Of a DNA stretch of 64,000 bases, positions 54,880 to 63,766 are shown in pieces; the stretch's first letter is position 1; the number at the start of each line of letters is the position of its first letter. The position numbers and the translations under genes were made by a program. The DNA lies in contig CP131057.1 of assembly GCA_030657355.1 (NCBI GenBank), positions 331,501 through 395,500 on the forward strand. Direction: 5' to 3'. The notes below the pieces were generated by a model, which was not told the origin of the DNA, made no database searches, and worked only from the letters and a program-made list of their open reading frames with translations. This DNA is from Radicibacter daui (GTDB taxonomy: Bacteria; Pseudomonadota; Alphaproteobacteria; Radicibacterales; Radicibacteraceae).

Positions 54880-54904
54880 TTGAAATATATTGATGGAACC
54901 GCTG

Positions 54905-54940
54905 GAAGGGGAAGGCGCCAACCTTCCCCTTCTTTTTATT
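54905..54940 (+). terminator. Rho-independent terminator of ilvD
   Basis: GAAGGGGAAGG (54905-54915) and CCTTCCCCTTC (54922-54932) with a 6-base loop, followed by TTTTTATT. It marks the left end of the AT-rich islet. Confidence 0.9.
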
Positions 54941-54957
54941 TCAGCTGTGATGGTAAA

Positions 54958-54963
54958 TATAAT
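54958..54963 (+). promoter_or_regulatory. Candidate -10 element of the islet genes
   Basis: TATAAT, 45 bases upstream of the hydrolase ATG. No good -35 is seen (TTATTT at about 16 bases), so this is tentative. Confidence 0.4.
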
Positions 54964-55007
54964 ACAATGTCCGATATTAATAAATAATTTGATCTACGGG
55001 GCTGCCA

Positions 55008-56280
55008 ATGACTTGCGAAGTGGCCATAATGAATAGCAATGCTATTGTCCTGGCGGCAGACAGTGCTATGACAATGACAAGATGGGAAGGAGGCAAGGAA
55101 GTAAAGAGATATCACAATGGCGCAAATAAGATATTTCAACTTTCAGAGTACGAACCCGTTGGATTAATGATTTATAATGATGCGAATGTGCAAGGGGTGC
55201 CTTGGGAGCTTTTAGTTAAGGAATATAGGAAGCACATAGGGTCTACTAGCTTTCAGAATATAAAGCTCTATGCGGAAGATTTTTTCCGTTTTGTTCAAAG
55301 TTTTTCTGTGTTCACTGTTGATTATAAAGAAAAAAATTTTATAAACTCATGCTCTTCAATCGGAAAAATATTTTTTAGGTATATTTTTATTCAAAATGAT
55401 GCGGTTAAATTCGCCGAGTCTCAAGATCAAAAAAATTTAGAACTAGATAAAATTATCCGAAATGAGATTTCTGTACTTGATTCTGCTGAAATTCCGGCCG
55501 GATTTATTGATCAGGATATAGATGAAGCTATCGCTAAGTATGGCGATTCAGTAGCAAATAACATTAGAGATTATGCATCTGGGGACGAGCTAGCTTTAAA
55601 TTTTATCGGGTTGGATTTTGATTTATTGGCTCAATTTAGTATTAAATCTCTATATAAAAAGAGAACTTTTATGGATAGTACCGGCATCGTAGTGGCTGGT
55701 TATGGAGAAGATGATTTTTTTTCCGAGTTTTATAGAGTATACCTCGTACGGAAGTATACTTGATAAAATAGCTTACGACGAAAAATCTAGTAACAGCATT
55801 AATCTAGAAACAGTAGCTGGTATCAAGGCATTTGCTACAGACGCTATGATATCGACATTCTTATTTGGTATAAGTGCTAGCGGATTTTCTACTGCTATAG
55901 ATGAGTGCAAGAAAGAAATAGAAAATGTTGCAAGATCGACAGGTTTTGAAAATCATCCGGATTTTTTGTCAAGTTTAAGTTCTTCAGTTGGAGAATTTGG
56001 AAAAAATATAATGGAGGAAGCTAGAAAAACACATTATTGGCCATTGTGGAATGTTATAACATCCCTTCCGTTGGACGATATGGCTGAATTAGCTGAGACC
56101 CTTGTGCGTCTTGAGTCATTAAAGGAAAAGGTAACTCAGCCTACTCAATCGGTAGGAGGTCCCGTTGATGTCGCTATCATCACCAAGCACGACGGATTCA
56201 TATGGAAGAAAAGAAAATTATATTTCGAAGGCAACCTTAATCCGAGATATTTTGCTAAGATAAACGCGCTCGGAAAATAA
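55008..56280 (+). pseudogene. Proteasome/HslV-like N-terminal-threonine hydrolase, frame broken at a T8 run
   Basis: Two overlapping frames (55008-55763 and the +1 frame to 56280) read as one protein of about 423 residues if one T of the T8 run at 55715-55722 is skipped: VVAGYGEDDFF then PSFIEY. The N-terminus after Met is TCEVAIMNSNAIVLAADSAM, placing Thr1 and Asp17 exactly as in proteasome beta subunits and HslV; a Lys (ANKIF, residue 40) could be the third catalytic residue. The core fold should cover about 200 residues; the rest (LESLKEKV, VGGPVDVAIITKHDGFIWKK near the end) is unlike proteasomes. Function unknown; proteolysis or amide hydrolysis is inferred. The gene may be inactive, slippage-controlled, or intact with a sequencing error. 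GGGG lies six bases before the ATG. Confidence 0.8.
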
Positions 56281-56300
56281 ACCGCTGTCAGGGGATTCAG

Positions 56301-56480
56301 ATGGATTGGACAAAATATTACTGGAACTCTGTTGCATCCACACCAAATGTCAGGGCCGAAATTGTCCTCGCGGAAGGTAAGTTGGATGTAAATGAAAGCA
56401 AAATGGAAGACAGCGAATCAATCAAGTTATATAAAAATCTTGTTTCTGAAGCTATGAAGAGGGGGTTGAGTGAAGTTTGA
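56301..56480 (+). CDS. 59-residue small protein downstream of the hydrolase
   Basis: Starts MDWTKYYWNSVASTPNVRAE and ends AMKRGLSEV; 59 residues, charged, with no signal peptide or membrane helix. AGGGGA lies six bases before the ATG and the start is 20 bases after the hydrolase stop, so the two are likely co-transcribed. It shares the low-GC codon use of the hydrolase. No family is recognised. It could be a partner, regulator or immunity-type protein of the hydrolase, but that is speculation. Confidence 0.65.
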   Translation: MDWTKYYWNSVASTPNVRAEIVLAEGKLDVNESKMEDSESIKLYKNLVSEAMKRGLSEV

Positions 56481-56619
56481 TCTGTTATTAATTAGCTGAT
56501 TAATGGCATGATTTAGTTATTTATCCAATTAAATAGAATATTAATTTATTTTATGATAATATCAAGTTGATAAAGAGCGCCTCCCTACTTGTAGATTTTT
56601 CTCCTGATGCAGGATCTGT

Positions 56620-57672
56620 CTAGGTCAGCCGCCGGCTGCCATCAGCCGAAAAGAGGTGGATGGCTTCAGCATCGATCCGCAGGCGGATCGTGGCTCCGGG
56701 GGCAAGTGACACGCGCTCGCGAAAGACACCGATAACCCGCGTCCCGCCCAGCATCATGGTCACCTGCGTTTCGGATCCCATTGGCTCGACGAGCAGAATC
56801 TCCGCCGGGACGCCTGTGTCATCGAGCGCAAAGCCTTCCGGCCGGACGCCATAGACGGCCCTGGTTCCGGCAAGAGGTGCTGCCCCGTCTGCCAGCGGCA
56901 GGAGGACACCCGGAGCGGCAAAACCCTGCGCCGTAATCTCCCCGACCAGAAAATTCATTGCCGGCGAACCGATAAAACCGGCGACGAACTGGTTGGCCGG
57001 CTGGTCGTAAAGCGCCAGCGGAGCACCGACCTGCTCGACCCGGCCACCGTTCAGCACGACGATCTTGTCCGCCATCGTCATCGCTTCCACCTGGTCGTGC
57101 GTCACATAGATCGTGGTGGTCCTGAGTTTCTGGTGCAGGCCCTTGATCTCCGCCCGCATGACGACGCGCAGCTTGGCGTCAAGATTGGAGAGCGGCTCGT
57201 CGAACAGGAAAACCTGCGGATCGCGCACAATGGCCCGGCCCATGGCAACGCGCTGGCGCTGGCCGCCGGAAAGCTGGCGGGGATAACGCTCCAGCAGGGG
57301 GCCGAGGCCGAGAATATCGGCGGCCCATTTCACCCGCTCGGCAATCTCCGCTTTGCCGGCACCGCGATGCTCCAGCGAAAAGCCCATGTTGGTGGCAACC
57401 GTCATATGTGGATAGAGCGCATAGTTCTGGAACACCATGGCGATGTCCCGGTCCTTGGGATCGAGGTTGTTGACCACGCGCCCACCGATGCGAACCTCCC
57501 CGCCGGTGATGGTCTCCAACCCCGCGATCATGCGCAGCAGGGTGGACTTGCCGCAGCCGGACGGGCCGACCAGCACGACGAATTCGCCGTCGTTTATCTC
57601 AAGATCCACGCCATGGATGATGTCGGCAGCGCCGTAGCTCTTGCGAACCTCGTTAAGGGTAACTTCAGCCAT
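56620..57672 (-). CDS. Sugar ABC transporter ATPase (MalK/UgpC type)
   Basis: 350 residues from the ATG at 57672. Walker A is [18 protein letters not shown], the signature [16 protein letters not shown], Walker [17 protein letters not shown] and the switch [14 protein letters not shown]. The C-terminal OB-type regulatory domain ([16 protein letters not shown]) is present, as in CUT1 sugar importers. It powers uptake with the two permeases and the binding protein of the same operon and is its last gene. Convergent with the AT-rich islet. Confidence 0.95.
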   Translation of the reverse strand: MAEVTLNEVRKSYGAADIIHGVDLEINDGEFVVLVGPSGCGKSTLLRMIAGLETITGGEVRIGGRVVNNLDPKDRDIAMVFQNYALYPHMTVATNMGFSLEHRGAGKAEIAERVKWAADILGLGPLLERYPRQLSGGQRQRVAMGRAIVRDPQVFLFDEPLSNLDAKLRVVMRAEIKGLHQKLRTTTIYVTHDQVEAMTMADKIVVLNGGRVEQVGAPLALYDQPANQFVAGFIGSPAMNFLVGEITAQGFAAPGVLLPLADGAAPLAGTRAVYGVRPEGFALDDTGVPAEILLVEPMGSETQVTMMLGGTRVIGVFRERVSLAPGATIRLRIDAEAIHLFSADGSRRLT

Positions 57673-57691
57673 CAATCGGATTTCCGCTTCT

Positions 57692-58534
57692 TCAGCCCTT
57701 GAGGCCGGTATGCGCGAGCCCTTCGACGAATTGCTTCTGCGCGATGATGAAAACGATGAGGACGGGCAGGGCGGTCAGCGTCGCGGCGGCGAGCTGGATG
57801 TTCCACATCGGGCCGCCATAGGCGTCGACATATTGGGTAAGGGCCTGCGGCAGCGTGAACTTGTCGGCACTGGAGAGGAACACGATGGGCTCCAGATAGA
57901 GGTTCCAGCTGTGCAGGAAGGTGAAGATCGCGACCGAGGCCAGAGCAGGCCTGGCAAGTGGCAGGGCGATCTTGCGGAAAATCTTGAAGCGCCCGAGCCC
58001 GTCGACGCGGGCCGCTTCTTCCAGCTCCACCGGCAGCGTCACGAAGAATTGCCGCATGACGAAGGTGGCAAACACGCTGGGGGCGCCGAAGATCGGCACC
58101 AGGATGAGCGGCCAGTGGGTGTTCACCATCCCGGCCTTCAGGAACATCTGGAAGAGCGGCACGATGGTGACTTCGGACGGGATCAGCAGCCCGAGCAGCA
58201 CGACCATGAAGATCGTGTTGGCGAAGGGAAAGCGGATGCGGGCAAAGGCATAGCCGGCCATGGACGAGAGGATCATGGTGCCGGCGGTTACCAGAGCCGC
58301 GATATAGGCAGAGTTCCAGTACTGCCGCACGAAGGGCTGCAGCTCGAACACCCGTGAATAGGTCGACCAGTCGTAACTCTGCGGCAGGAGCTGCGGCGGG
58401 AAGGCAAAGATGTCGCTGATGGGTTTGACCGAGGAGGTCACCATCCACCAGGTCGGGAAGACGAAGGGGATGAGCAGGACGCACAGAAGCCCGTAGAGGG
58501 CGAGCTTCAGACGCGGCGGGATCTCAGTTTTCAT
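57692..58534 (-). CDS. Sugar ABC transporter permease (MalG/UgpE type)
   Basis: 280 residues from [10 protein letters not shown], with six helices. The ATPase-coupling loop reads [20 protein letters not shown] followed by PLARPALAS, the EAA motif of CUT1 permeases. The gene starts inside the end of the previous permease (11-base overlap), GAGG is upstream, and 19 bases separate it from the ATPase gene. Confidence 0.94.
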   Translation of the reverse strand: MKTEIPPRLKLALYGLLCVLLIPFVFPTWWMVTSSVKPISDIFAFPPQLLPQSYDWSTYSRVFELQPFVRQYWNSAYIAALVTAGTMILSSMAGYAFARIRFPFANTIFMVVLLGLLIPSEVTIVPLFQMFLKAGMVNTHWPLILVPIFGAPSVFATFVMRQFFVTLPVELEEAARVDGLGRFKIFRKIALPLARPALASVAIFTFLHSWNLYLEPIVFLSSADKFTLPQALTQYVDAYGGPMWNIQLAAATLTALPVLIVFIIAQKQFVEGLAHTGLKG

Positions 58535-59456
58535 GGAAGACGATCCTCTTGCGCATCTGCCACTGGGCAAAGGTCAACACCGCGACGATCACGAACAGCA
58601 GGATCGACAGCGTCGAGCCGTAGCCGAAGAAGTGGAACTGAAAGGCCTGCTGGTAGAGGTAATAGACCAGCACCGTGGTGGAGAGGCCGGGGCCGCCCTG
58701 CGTCAGCACCGCAATCTGGGCAAAGACCTGCAACGAGCCGACGATGGTGATGATCGAGGTCAGCAGGATCGTCGGGCTGATCAGCGGCAGGGTGATGCGG
58801 CGGAACTGCTTGAAGCGCGGCGCGCCATCGATGCGGGCCGCCTCGTAAAGCTCGTTCGGCACGCCCTGGAGGGCGGCCAGAAACAGCACCATGTTGAGGC
58901 CGACATTCTTGAACACCTGCACGGCGATGACGGAAATCATCGCCGTCACTTCGCCGCGCAGCCAGTTGGGCCCTTCGATGCCAAACACCTGCAGCACGCC
59001 GTTGATACCGCCGTTTTTCTGCAGGAGAAAACCCCAGACGATCGTCCACGCCACCAGCGACACGACGACAGGCGAGAAGAACAGCGTGCGGAAGACAGTG
59101 ATGCCGGCAAGTTTCTGGTTGAGCAGCACCGCCAGCAGCAGGGCAAGCGACATATTGAAGATGACGAGACCGGCGGAAAAGACCGCCGTCGTGCCCAGCA
59201 CTTCAACAAGGCTGCCGTCTTCCACCAGCATGCGGTAGTTCTGCGTGCCGGTGTAGGTGAAGGTACCCGCCAGCACATTCCACTCGTGCAGCGAATACCA
59301 GAAGACGAGGCCGAGCGGGATCAGCACGAAGGTAACGATCCCGACGAGCTGCGGAGCGATGAACAGGAAGCCGGCAAGGCTGTCGCGTCGGGCAATCGTC
59401 CAGAACGGCGACGGCGCGCGGCCTTCCGAAGGGGCGTTATCCTCGGCGACAGCCAT
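58524..59456 (-). CDS. Sugar ABC transporter permease (MalF/UgpA type)
   Basis: 310 residues, six helices after a 25-residue cytoplasmic N-terminus. The EAA motif is YEAARIDGAPRFKQFRRITL followed by PLISPTI. It is paired with the MalG-like permease and follows the binding-protein gene by 12 bases. Confidence 0.94.
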   Translation of the reverse strand: MAVAEDNAPSEGRAPSPFWTIARRDSLAGFLFIAPQLVGIVTFVLIPLGLVFWYSLHEWNVLAGTFTYTGTQNYRMLVEDGSLVEVLGTTAVFSAGLVIFNMSLALLLAVLLNQKLAGITVFRTLFFSPVVVSLVAWTIVWGFLLQKNGGINGVLQVFGIEGPNWLRGEVTAMISVIAVQVFKNVGLNMVLFLAALQGVPNELYEAARIDGAPRFKQFRRITLPLISPTILLTSIITIVGSLQVFAQIAVLTQGGPGLSTTVLVYYLYQQAFQFHFFGYGSTLSILLFVIVAVLTFAQWQMRKRIVFHEN

Positions 59457-59468
59457 GACCGCTTCTCC

Positions 59469-60737
59469 TCAGCGCTTCAGCAGCGGGCCGATCTGGCCGC
59501 AGATCTTCTGGAGCGTGCCGGCAACATCGGCTTCCGGCTGCCAGAGAGCATCAAGGCCGGAGCGAACCATCTGCTGGAGCTGGGCAAAACCGGTATGGCC
59601 GGGAATGACCGTGCCGGTCGCAATGCCGGAGATGACCACGCTGTCGATCTGCTGCTGGCTGAGCAGCGGGTTGGTCTTCTTCAGCACTTCGGCATTCAGC
59701 AATGATTTGCGGGCCGAGGGGAAGAACTGGCTGAGTTTGACCGAGTTCTCCGGGTTCGTCATATAAGCGACGAACCGGGCGGCGAGATCGGCATGTTTGC
59801 CGGCCGCCAGCACGCCGACACCCGCCTGCCCGATAAGCGCATACTCCCCGGCCGGCCCCTTGGGCAGCGGCACCAGATCCCAGTCGAACGGCTTTTCCTT
59901 CGGCAGCAGCGAGGCGCGGCTGATCTGGGTGATGGTCATTGCCGCGTTGCCGGCGAAGAAATCGACGGTTTCGCCGGGGCCGGGCATCGCTTGCTGCTTG
60001 AAGATAGCATCATGAACGGTGGTGAGGGCATCCACCATCGGCTTTTCCGCCATGGTGCAGCTTTTGCCATCGGCGCTCCAGGGCGCCGCCCCCCAGCCAT
60101 TCCAGATCGCGGCGAGGTTTTGCCAGGCCTGATAATTGAAATCGCGAACGATGAGGCCGCCCTTGCCGGTCTTGCCCACGGCGGAGGCGGTGGCGAAGGC
60201 ATTTTCCCAGGTCCACTGACCGGCGGCGATCAGTTCCGCCGGGGTTTTTGCGCCGGCGGCCTTGATGAGATCGTTGTTGACGAAGATGCCGAAAGGGGAC
60301 GTCGAGAACGGATAGGCGTAGAGCGTGCCATCCTTCGTCCAGCGCCCGGCCGCCGTCGCGCTCAGCTCATCGGCATTATATCCCTTGGTCGCCTTCAGCG
60401 TATCGGTGAGCGGATAGAGGGCACCGGAATTGACGAAGTCATAAGCGGCGGTCTCAAAAATCCACGCCATGTCAGGTGCGTTGCCGCCGGCGATCTGCGT
60501 GGTGAGCGCCGTCATGTAGGTATCGTAGGGCAGGGACTCATAAGTCACCGTCACGCCCGGATGCTGCTGCTCGAAACCGGCGGAAATATCGTTGAAGAGC
60601 TTCAGATGAGCCGGATTGGCGCTCCAGATGGTCATGCGCAGGTTGACGGCATCGTCGGCGTGCGCGGATCCGGCCAGCGGCAAGGCTGCCAGGGTCAGTG
60701 CGGCGAGCGTGGATTTGAGCGTTTTATTGTTTTTCAT
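59469..60737 (-). CDS. Extracellular sugar-binding protein of the ABC importer
   Basis: 422 residues. A signal peptide ends LAGSAHA (residue 27). The mature part reads as a family 1 solute-binding protein: VNLRMTIWSANPAHLKLFND, FEQQHPGVTVTYESLPYDTY and GGNAPDMAWIFETAAYDFVN. It captures a sugar in the periplasm. Substrate unknown; the FAD oxidoreductase in the same operon suggests an unusual sugar or sugar derivative. The ribosome site (GGGAGG) is strong. Confidence 0.93.
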   Translation of the reverse strand: MKNNKTLKSTLAALTLAALPLAGSAHADDAVNLRMTIWSANPAHLKLFNDISAGFEQQHPGVTVTYESLPYDTYMTALTTQIAGGNAPDMAWIFETAAYDFVNSGALYPLTDTLKATKGYNADELSATAAGRWTKDGTLYAYPFSTSPFGIFVNNDLIKAAGAKTPAELIAAGQWTWENAFATASAVGKTGKGGLIVRDFNYQAWQNLAAIWNGWGAAPWSADGKSCTMAEKPMVDALTTVHDAIFKQQAMPGPGETVDFFAGNAAMTITQISRASLLPKEKPFDWDLVPLPKGPAGEYALIGQAGVGVLAAGKHADLAARFVAYMTNPENSVKLSQFFPSARKSLLNAEVLKKTNPLLSQQQIDSVVISGIATGTVIPGHTGFAQLQQMVRSGLDALWQPEADVAGTLQKICGQIGPLLKR

Positions 60738-60763
60738 GTCGTTCCTCCCTTTCTTCTGATTGC

Positions 60764-62365
60764 TTAATAGGCCGCTACATCCGGCCAGCGGATTTCGATG
60801 CCCTCGCGCCCGAGGGCACGCTGGAAGTCGTGAAGAGGACCGTCCTCTTCCTGCACCTGATGGGGGCTGAGGCCCTTCTCAAGGCAGTAGGCCGCCAGCA
60901 TTCCGGCCACCTCGCCGACATTCCATTCGACCGGGTGAAGGCGATAACAGCCGTTGGTGATGTGGGTGGTGCCGATGTTCTTGCCGGCCGGAATGAGGTT
61001 CTTCATCCGCTGCGGCAGCAGGGCGCCGAGCGGGATTTCAAACGGGCAGGACGGCACGTCGATATAATTGTCGCCGCCTGTCGAGGGATGCAGGTCGATG
61101 CGGTACATGCCGATGCCAACACTGTCGCGATAGTGCATCGCACCCTTGGCGCCGCGTACGGCATAGGAGAGATCCTGCTCGACGATGCGGGTTACCGGCT
61201 TGATGCGGCGGCTCTCGCGGATATAGGGCGCCATCGCCAGACCGTGCTCGGTGCCGGTGATATCCCCGCGCAGGCGAAGGCCGCGATAACCCTGTCCGCC
61301 GTCGAGCCGCGGCGCCTCGGTTTGCAGCCAGTAGAAGACCGAATAGGAAAGGTCGGCTGCCGCCTTGAGGTGCCGGGCTTTTTCGGCCTCGGACACATCG
61401 ATGATGGAACCGTCCATGTAATCGATCATCGGCCAGTTCACGAGGCAGATGTCGGAGGCGTAGAAATCCGGCCGGAAATTGCGGCGGGCCGCTATGCGGC
61501 GGAAAATCCACAGATTTTCATCGCCGCCGCCCTTGCGCTGGTCGGCATCCACCGCCAGCGGATCATCCTCCACATTGGGGGTGAAGGAGCGGGTGGTGAA
61601 TTCCAGCGTGCGGGGGTGCGGGGCGGTAAAGCCGAGCAATGGCCCACCCCAGAATTCGGGCTGATACCGGCGCCAGTAATCATAGTTTTCCGGTTTGTCG
61701 ATGGTCTGGTCACCGTCCACATGGTCGACAGCAAAGCAGATGGAGACGGCCTGGACGTTATCCGGCTGGGCCACGGGCGGTGCGCTCGGCTCCCCGGTAT
61801 CCGATTGCGCCTCGAAGCCCTTGACGTAGTCGGCGCCGGTCATTTGCAAGAGATCGCCAAGCTCGGTCGCATCGAGGATGTAATCGGCAGTGACCGTTAC
61901 CTGCCTGCCGGTATCGCGCTGGCGCAGGGTGACGGCACGCACCGTGTCACCTTCAACATCGGCGGCAACCGGCAGATAGGGCTGCAGGACCGTCAGCCGG
62001 CCGGCGCCGCGATAGGGCATCAGCATGGCTTCGATGACGGCAAGGCTGACGCGCGGCTCTGCGCAGATGCGGCTGACCCAGCCGGCACCGGGATTGAGAT
62101 CATCCCAGGCGCGGGCGCCTTCGGTCAGCGGATAATGGTCGCGGTAATATTGGCGAATGCCGCTGCGCAGCTTGCGATAGGAGCGGGTGATGCCGAACTG
62201 TTCGACCCAGCTATGCTCATCGGAGGGAACGGCCTGGCTGGTCAGCTGGCCGCCGATCCAGTCGAACTCCTCGGTCAGGATGACGCTCTTGCCGGCCCGG
62301 CAGGCGCCAAGTGCCGCCGCCACGCCGCCGAGGCCGCCGCCCACCACCAGAATATCTGCTCGCAT
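60764..62365 (-). CDS. FAD-dependent oxidoreductase (FAD_oxidored family)
   Basis: 533 residues from MRADILVVGGGLGGVAAALG (dinucleotide-binding GxGxxG-type site, here GGGLGGV). A second FAD contact is likely at ILDATELGDLLQMTGADYVK. NLIPAGKNIGTTHITNGCYR and RLHPVEWNVGEVAGMLAAYC near the C-terminus are shared by PF12831-type enzymes. These oxidise or reduce sugars and related compounds, but the substrate here is unknown. A GTG three codons upstream is an alternative start, four bases after the regulator's stop. It lies between the LacI regulator and the importer genes, so it probably acts on the imported compound. Confidence 0.88.
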   Translation of the reverse strand: MRADILVVGGGLGGVAAALGACRAGKSVILTEEFDWIGGQLTSQAVPSDEHSWVEQFGITRSYRKLRSGIRQYYRDHYPLTEGARAWDDLNPGAGWVSRICAEPRVSLAVIEAMLMPYRGAGRLTVLQPYLPVAADVEGDTVRAVTLRQRDTGRQVTVTADYILDATELGDLLQMTGADYVKGFEAQSDTGEPSAPPVAQPDNVQAVSICFAVDHVDGDQTIDKPENYDYWRRYQPEFWGGPLLGFTAPHPRTLEFTTRSFTPNVEDDPLAVDADQRKGGGDENLWIFRRIAARRNFRPDFYASDICLVNWPMIDYMDGSIIDVSEAEKARHLKAAADLSYSVFYWLQTEAPRLDGGQGYRGLRLRGDITGTEHGLAMAPYIRESRRIKPVTRIVEQDLSYAVRGAKGAMHYRDSVGIGMYRIDLHPSTGGDNYIDVPSCPFEIPLGALLPQRMKNLIPAGKNIGTTHITNGCYRLHPVEWNVGEVAGMLAAYCLEKGLSPHQVQEEDGPLHDFQRALGREGIEIRWPDVAAY

Positions 62366-62378
62366 TTCTTTCACGGTT

Positions 62379-63416
62379 TCAGTCCGTTTCCTTGCGGGGC
62401 CCAAGGCTCTCGCCTTCGACCGGTTCACATGTGAGGAGGATTTGCTCGACCGGCGCCGCACTCTCGATGCGGCGCACCAGCATGGCGGTTGCCCGCCGGC
62501 CCATCTCCTCTCGGGGGATGTCGAAGGCAGTGAATTTCATGTGGCTGCGCTCGGCGCGGATGTGGCTGCCGAGCACGACAACCGAGAAATCCCCGGGGAT
62601 GGAAAGGCCCCTCATGCGGGCGACCGCTTCCACACGCACGGCATCCGCCAGTTCGACGAAAAAGGCTGCGGTGGCCCCGCTGGAGAGAATGGCATCGAGG
62701 ATTTCGCCGGCCGGACGGTCTTCCACGGCGATATGGCGGACGAGTTCCACCCCGTCGCCCAGAGCACCGGTGAAGCCGCTCCAGCGGTCAGTGATCGATT
62801 CCGCCGGGCCGCGCGGACCGATATAGGCGAGCCTGGAATGTCCGAAGCGCCGTGCTCGCTCGACGAGCACCCGCGTGCCGTTTTTGTAGTCGCCACCGAC
62901 ATAAGGCACCGGGCCGCCCGCATCGTCGCGGCGACCGATAGCGACAAAGGGATAATCGCCGGCAACCAGTCTTGCGAGTTCGGCGCGATCGAATTCACGG
63001 CCAAGTACGAGGCAGCCATCGGCGATACGCAGCCGGTTGCCATCGGCGAAGATTTTGCGCTCCCGGTCGACGCCGGCGCCGGTGAGCAGCAGCAGGTCGT
63101 AATTCTGCACCTGTGCCTCTTCCTCGATGCCAAGCAGGAAGGGTGCGAAGAAATCGGCCTGGGCGCTGGGAAAGGCGGGCTCGTAGGTAAAGACGCCGAG
63201 GATCCGGTTGAGGCCCTTGACCATGCGGCGGGCGATGGGGTCGGCGACGTAACCCGTCTCGCGGATGATCTGTTCAACGCGCTCGCGGGTTTCCTGCGGA
63301 ATACGCGCCAGCGCCGTCGGCGCGCCATTCAGCACCAGCGAGACGGTTGCCTGGCTGACGCCGGCAAGCTTCGCGATGTCATTCTGCGTCAAGCGCTTGG
63401 GGCCGGCGCCCGGCAT
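62379..63416 (-). CDS. LacI-family transcriptional regulator
   Basis: 345 residues. The N-terminal helix-turn-helix and hinge read LTQNDIAKLAGVSQATVSLV, LNGAP, then TRERVEQIIRETGYVADPIA. The periplasmic-binding-protein-like core has GVFTYEPAF and YIGPRG. It heads the FAD oxidoreductase-ABC importer operon and should sense its sugar. AAGGAGG lies seven bases before the ATG. An 18-bp palindrome just upstream is the likely operator, implying autoregulation of the operon. Confidence 0.94.
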   Translation of the reverse strand: MPGAGPKRLTQNDIAKLAGVSQATVSLVLNGAPTALARIPQETRERVEQIIRETGYVADPIARRMVKGLNRILGVFTYEPAFPSAQADFFAPFLLGIEEEAQVQNYDLLLLTGAGVDRERKIFADGNRLRIADGCLVLGREFDRAELARLVAGDYPFVAIGRRDDAGGPVPYVGGDYKNGTRVLVERARRFGHSRLAYIGPRGPAESITDRWSGFTGALGDGVELVRHIAVEDRPAGEILDAILSSGATAAFFVELADAVRVEAVARMRGLSIPGDFSVVVLGSHIRAERSHMKFTAFDIPREEMGRRATAMLVRRIESAAPVEQILLTCEPVEGESLGPRKETD

Positions 63417-63766
63417 CTCCCTGCCTCCTTCTTATTTGCTAATACGTATTAGCAGAAGGGTACATGTTATTGTCAAGCGGGAACCAGAGCGGCGGAGAGG
63501 TGGCATCGGACAGGTTGGCCCGGCTGAATAACGGGGCCGGGACGCGTCCGGGCGCGGGACTGAGGGAGGCAGAATCAGGCGCGGCGACATTTCTTTCCGG
63601 GCGGAATGGCAGGGCCGCGAACGAACTTTGGAGTTACCGGCTGCACCCCATCCCCGTTCGGAGGTATGAAATCACTCCTTTGAGATGTATTTAATATAGG
63701 AAAATCACTTTTTTGATGACGACGCCCCATCTACCCTCTTTCATGGCCTCAAGGGGGATACGAAAA
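63417..63766. other. Intergenic region, LacI operon / secreted-protein gene
   Basis: 350 bases. It contains the LacI operator and must hold the promoter of the rightward gene; an AT-rich patch (63680-63720) lies before it. No gene is supported here. Confidence 0.5.
63437..63454. promoter_or_regulatory. LacI-type operator palindrome
   Basis: TGCTAATACGTATTAGCA, an 18-bp perfect palindrome centred on CG, 20 bases upstream of the regulator's ATG. Symmetric operators with a central CG are typical of the LacI family. Confidence 0.8.

Larger units (their letters stand above)
54935..56619. other. AT-rich islet, likely horizontally acquired
   Basis: From just after the ilvD terminator to the stop of the sugar ABC ATPase, base composition falls well below that of the surrounding DNA; long A/T runs and AT-ending codons (AAA, ATT, TTT, GAT) dominate. 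It carries only the proteasome-like hydrolase gene and a small following gene. No integrase, transposase, tRNA end or clear flanking repeat is visible, so the mode of entry is unknown. A TATAAT at 54958-54963, 45 bases before the hydrolase ATG, is a candidate promoter. Confidence 0.8.

Noticed and set aside
52708-54921. Open frame of 737 codons opposite ilvD
   Set aside because: It mirrors a highly conserved gene in high-GC DNA; composition is shadow-like (His/Gly/Ala/Arg-rich) and there is no ribosome site or known domain.
54935-56619. Islet as a prophage remnant or integrative element
   Set aside because: No integrase, transposase, tRNA end or direct repeat could be found at its borders.
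60830-62434. Open frame of 534 codons opposite the FAD oxidoreductase
   Set aside because: Shadow of the real gene, whose cofactor motif and operon position are clear.
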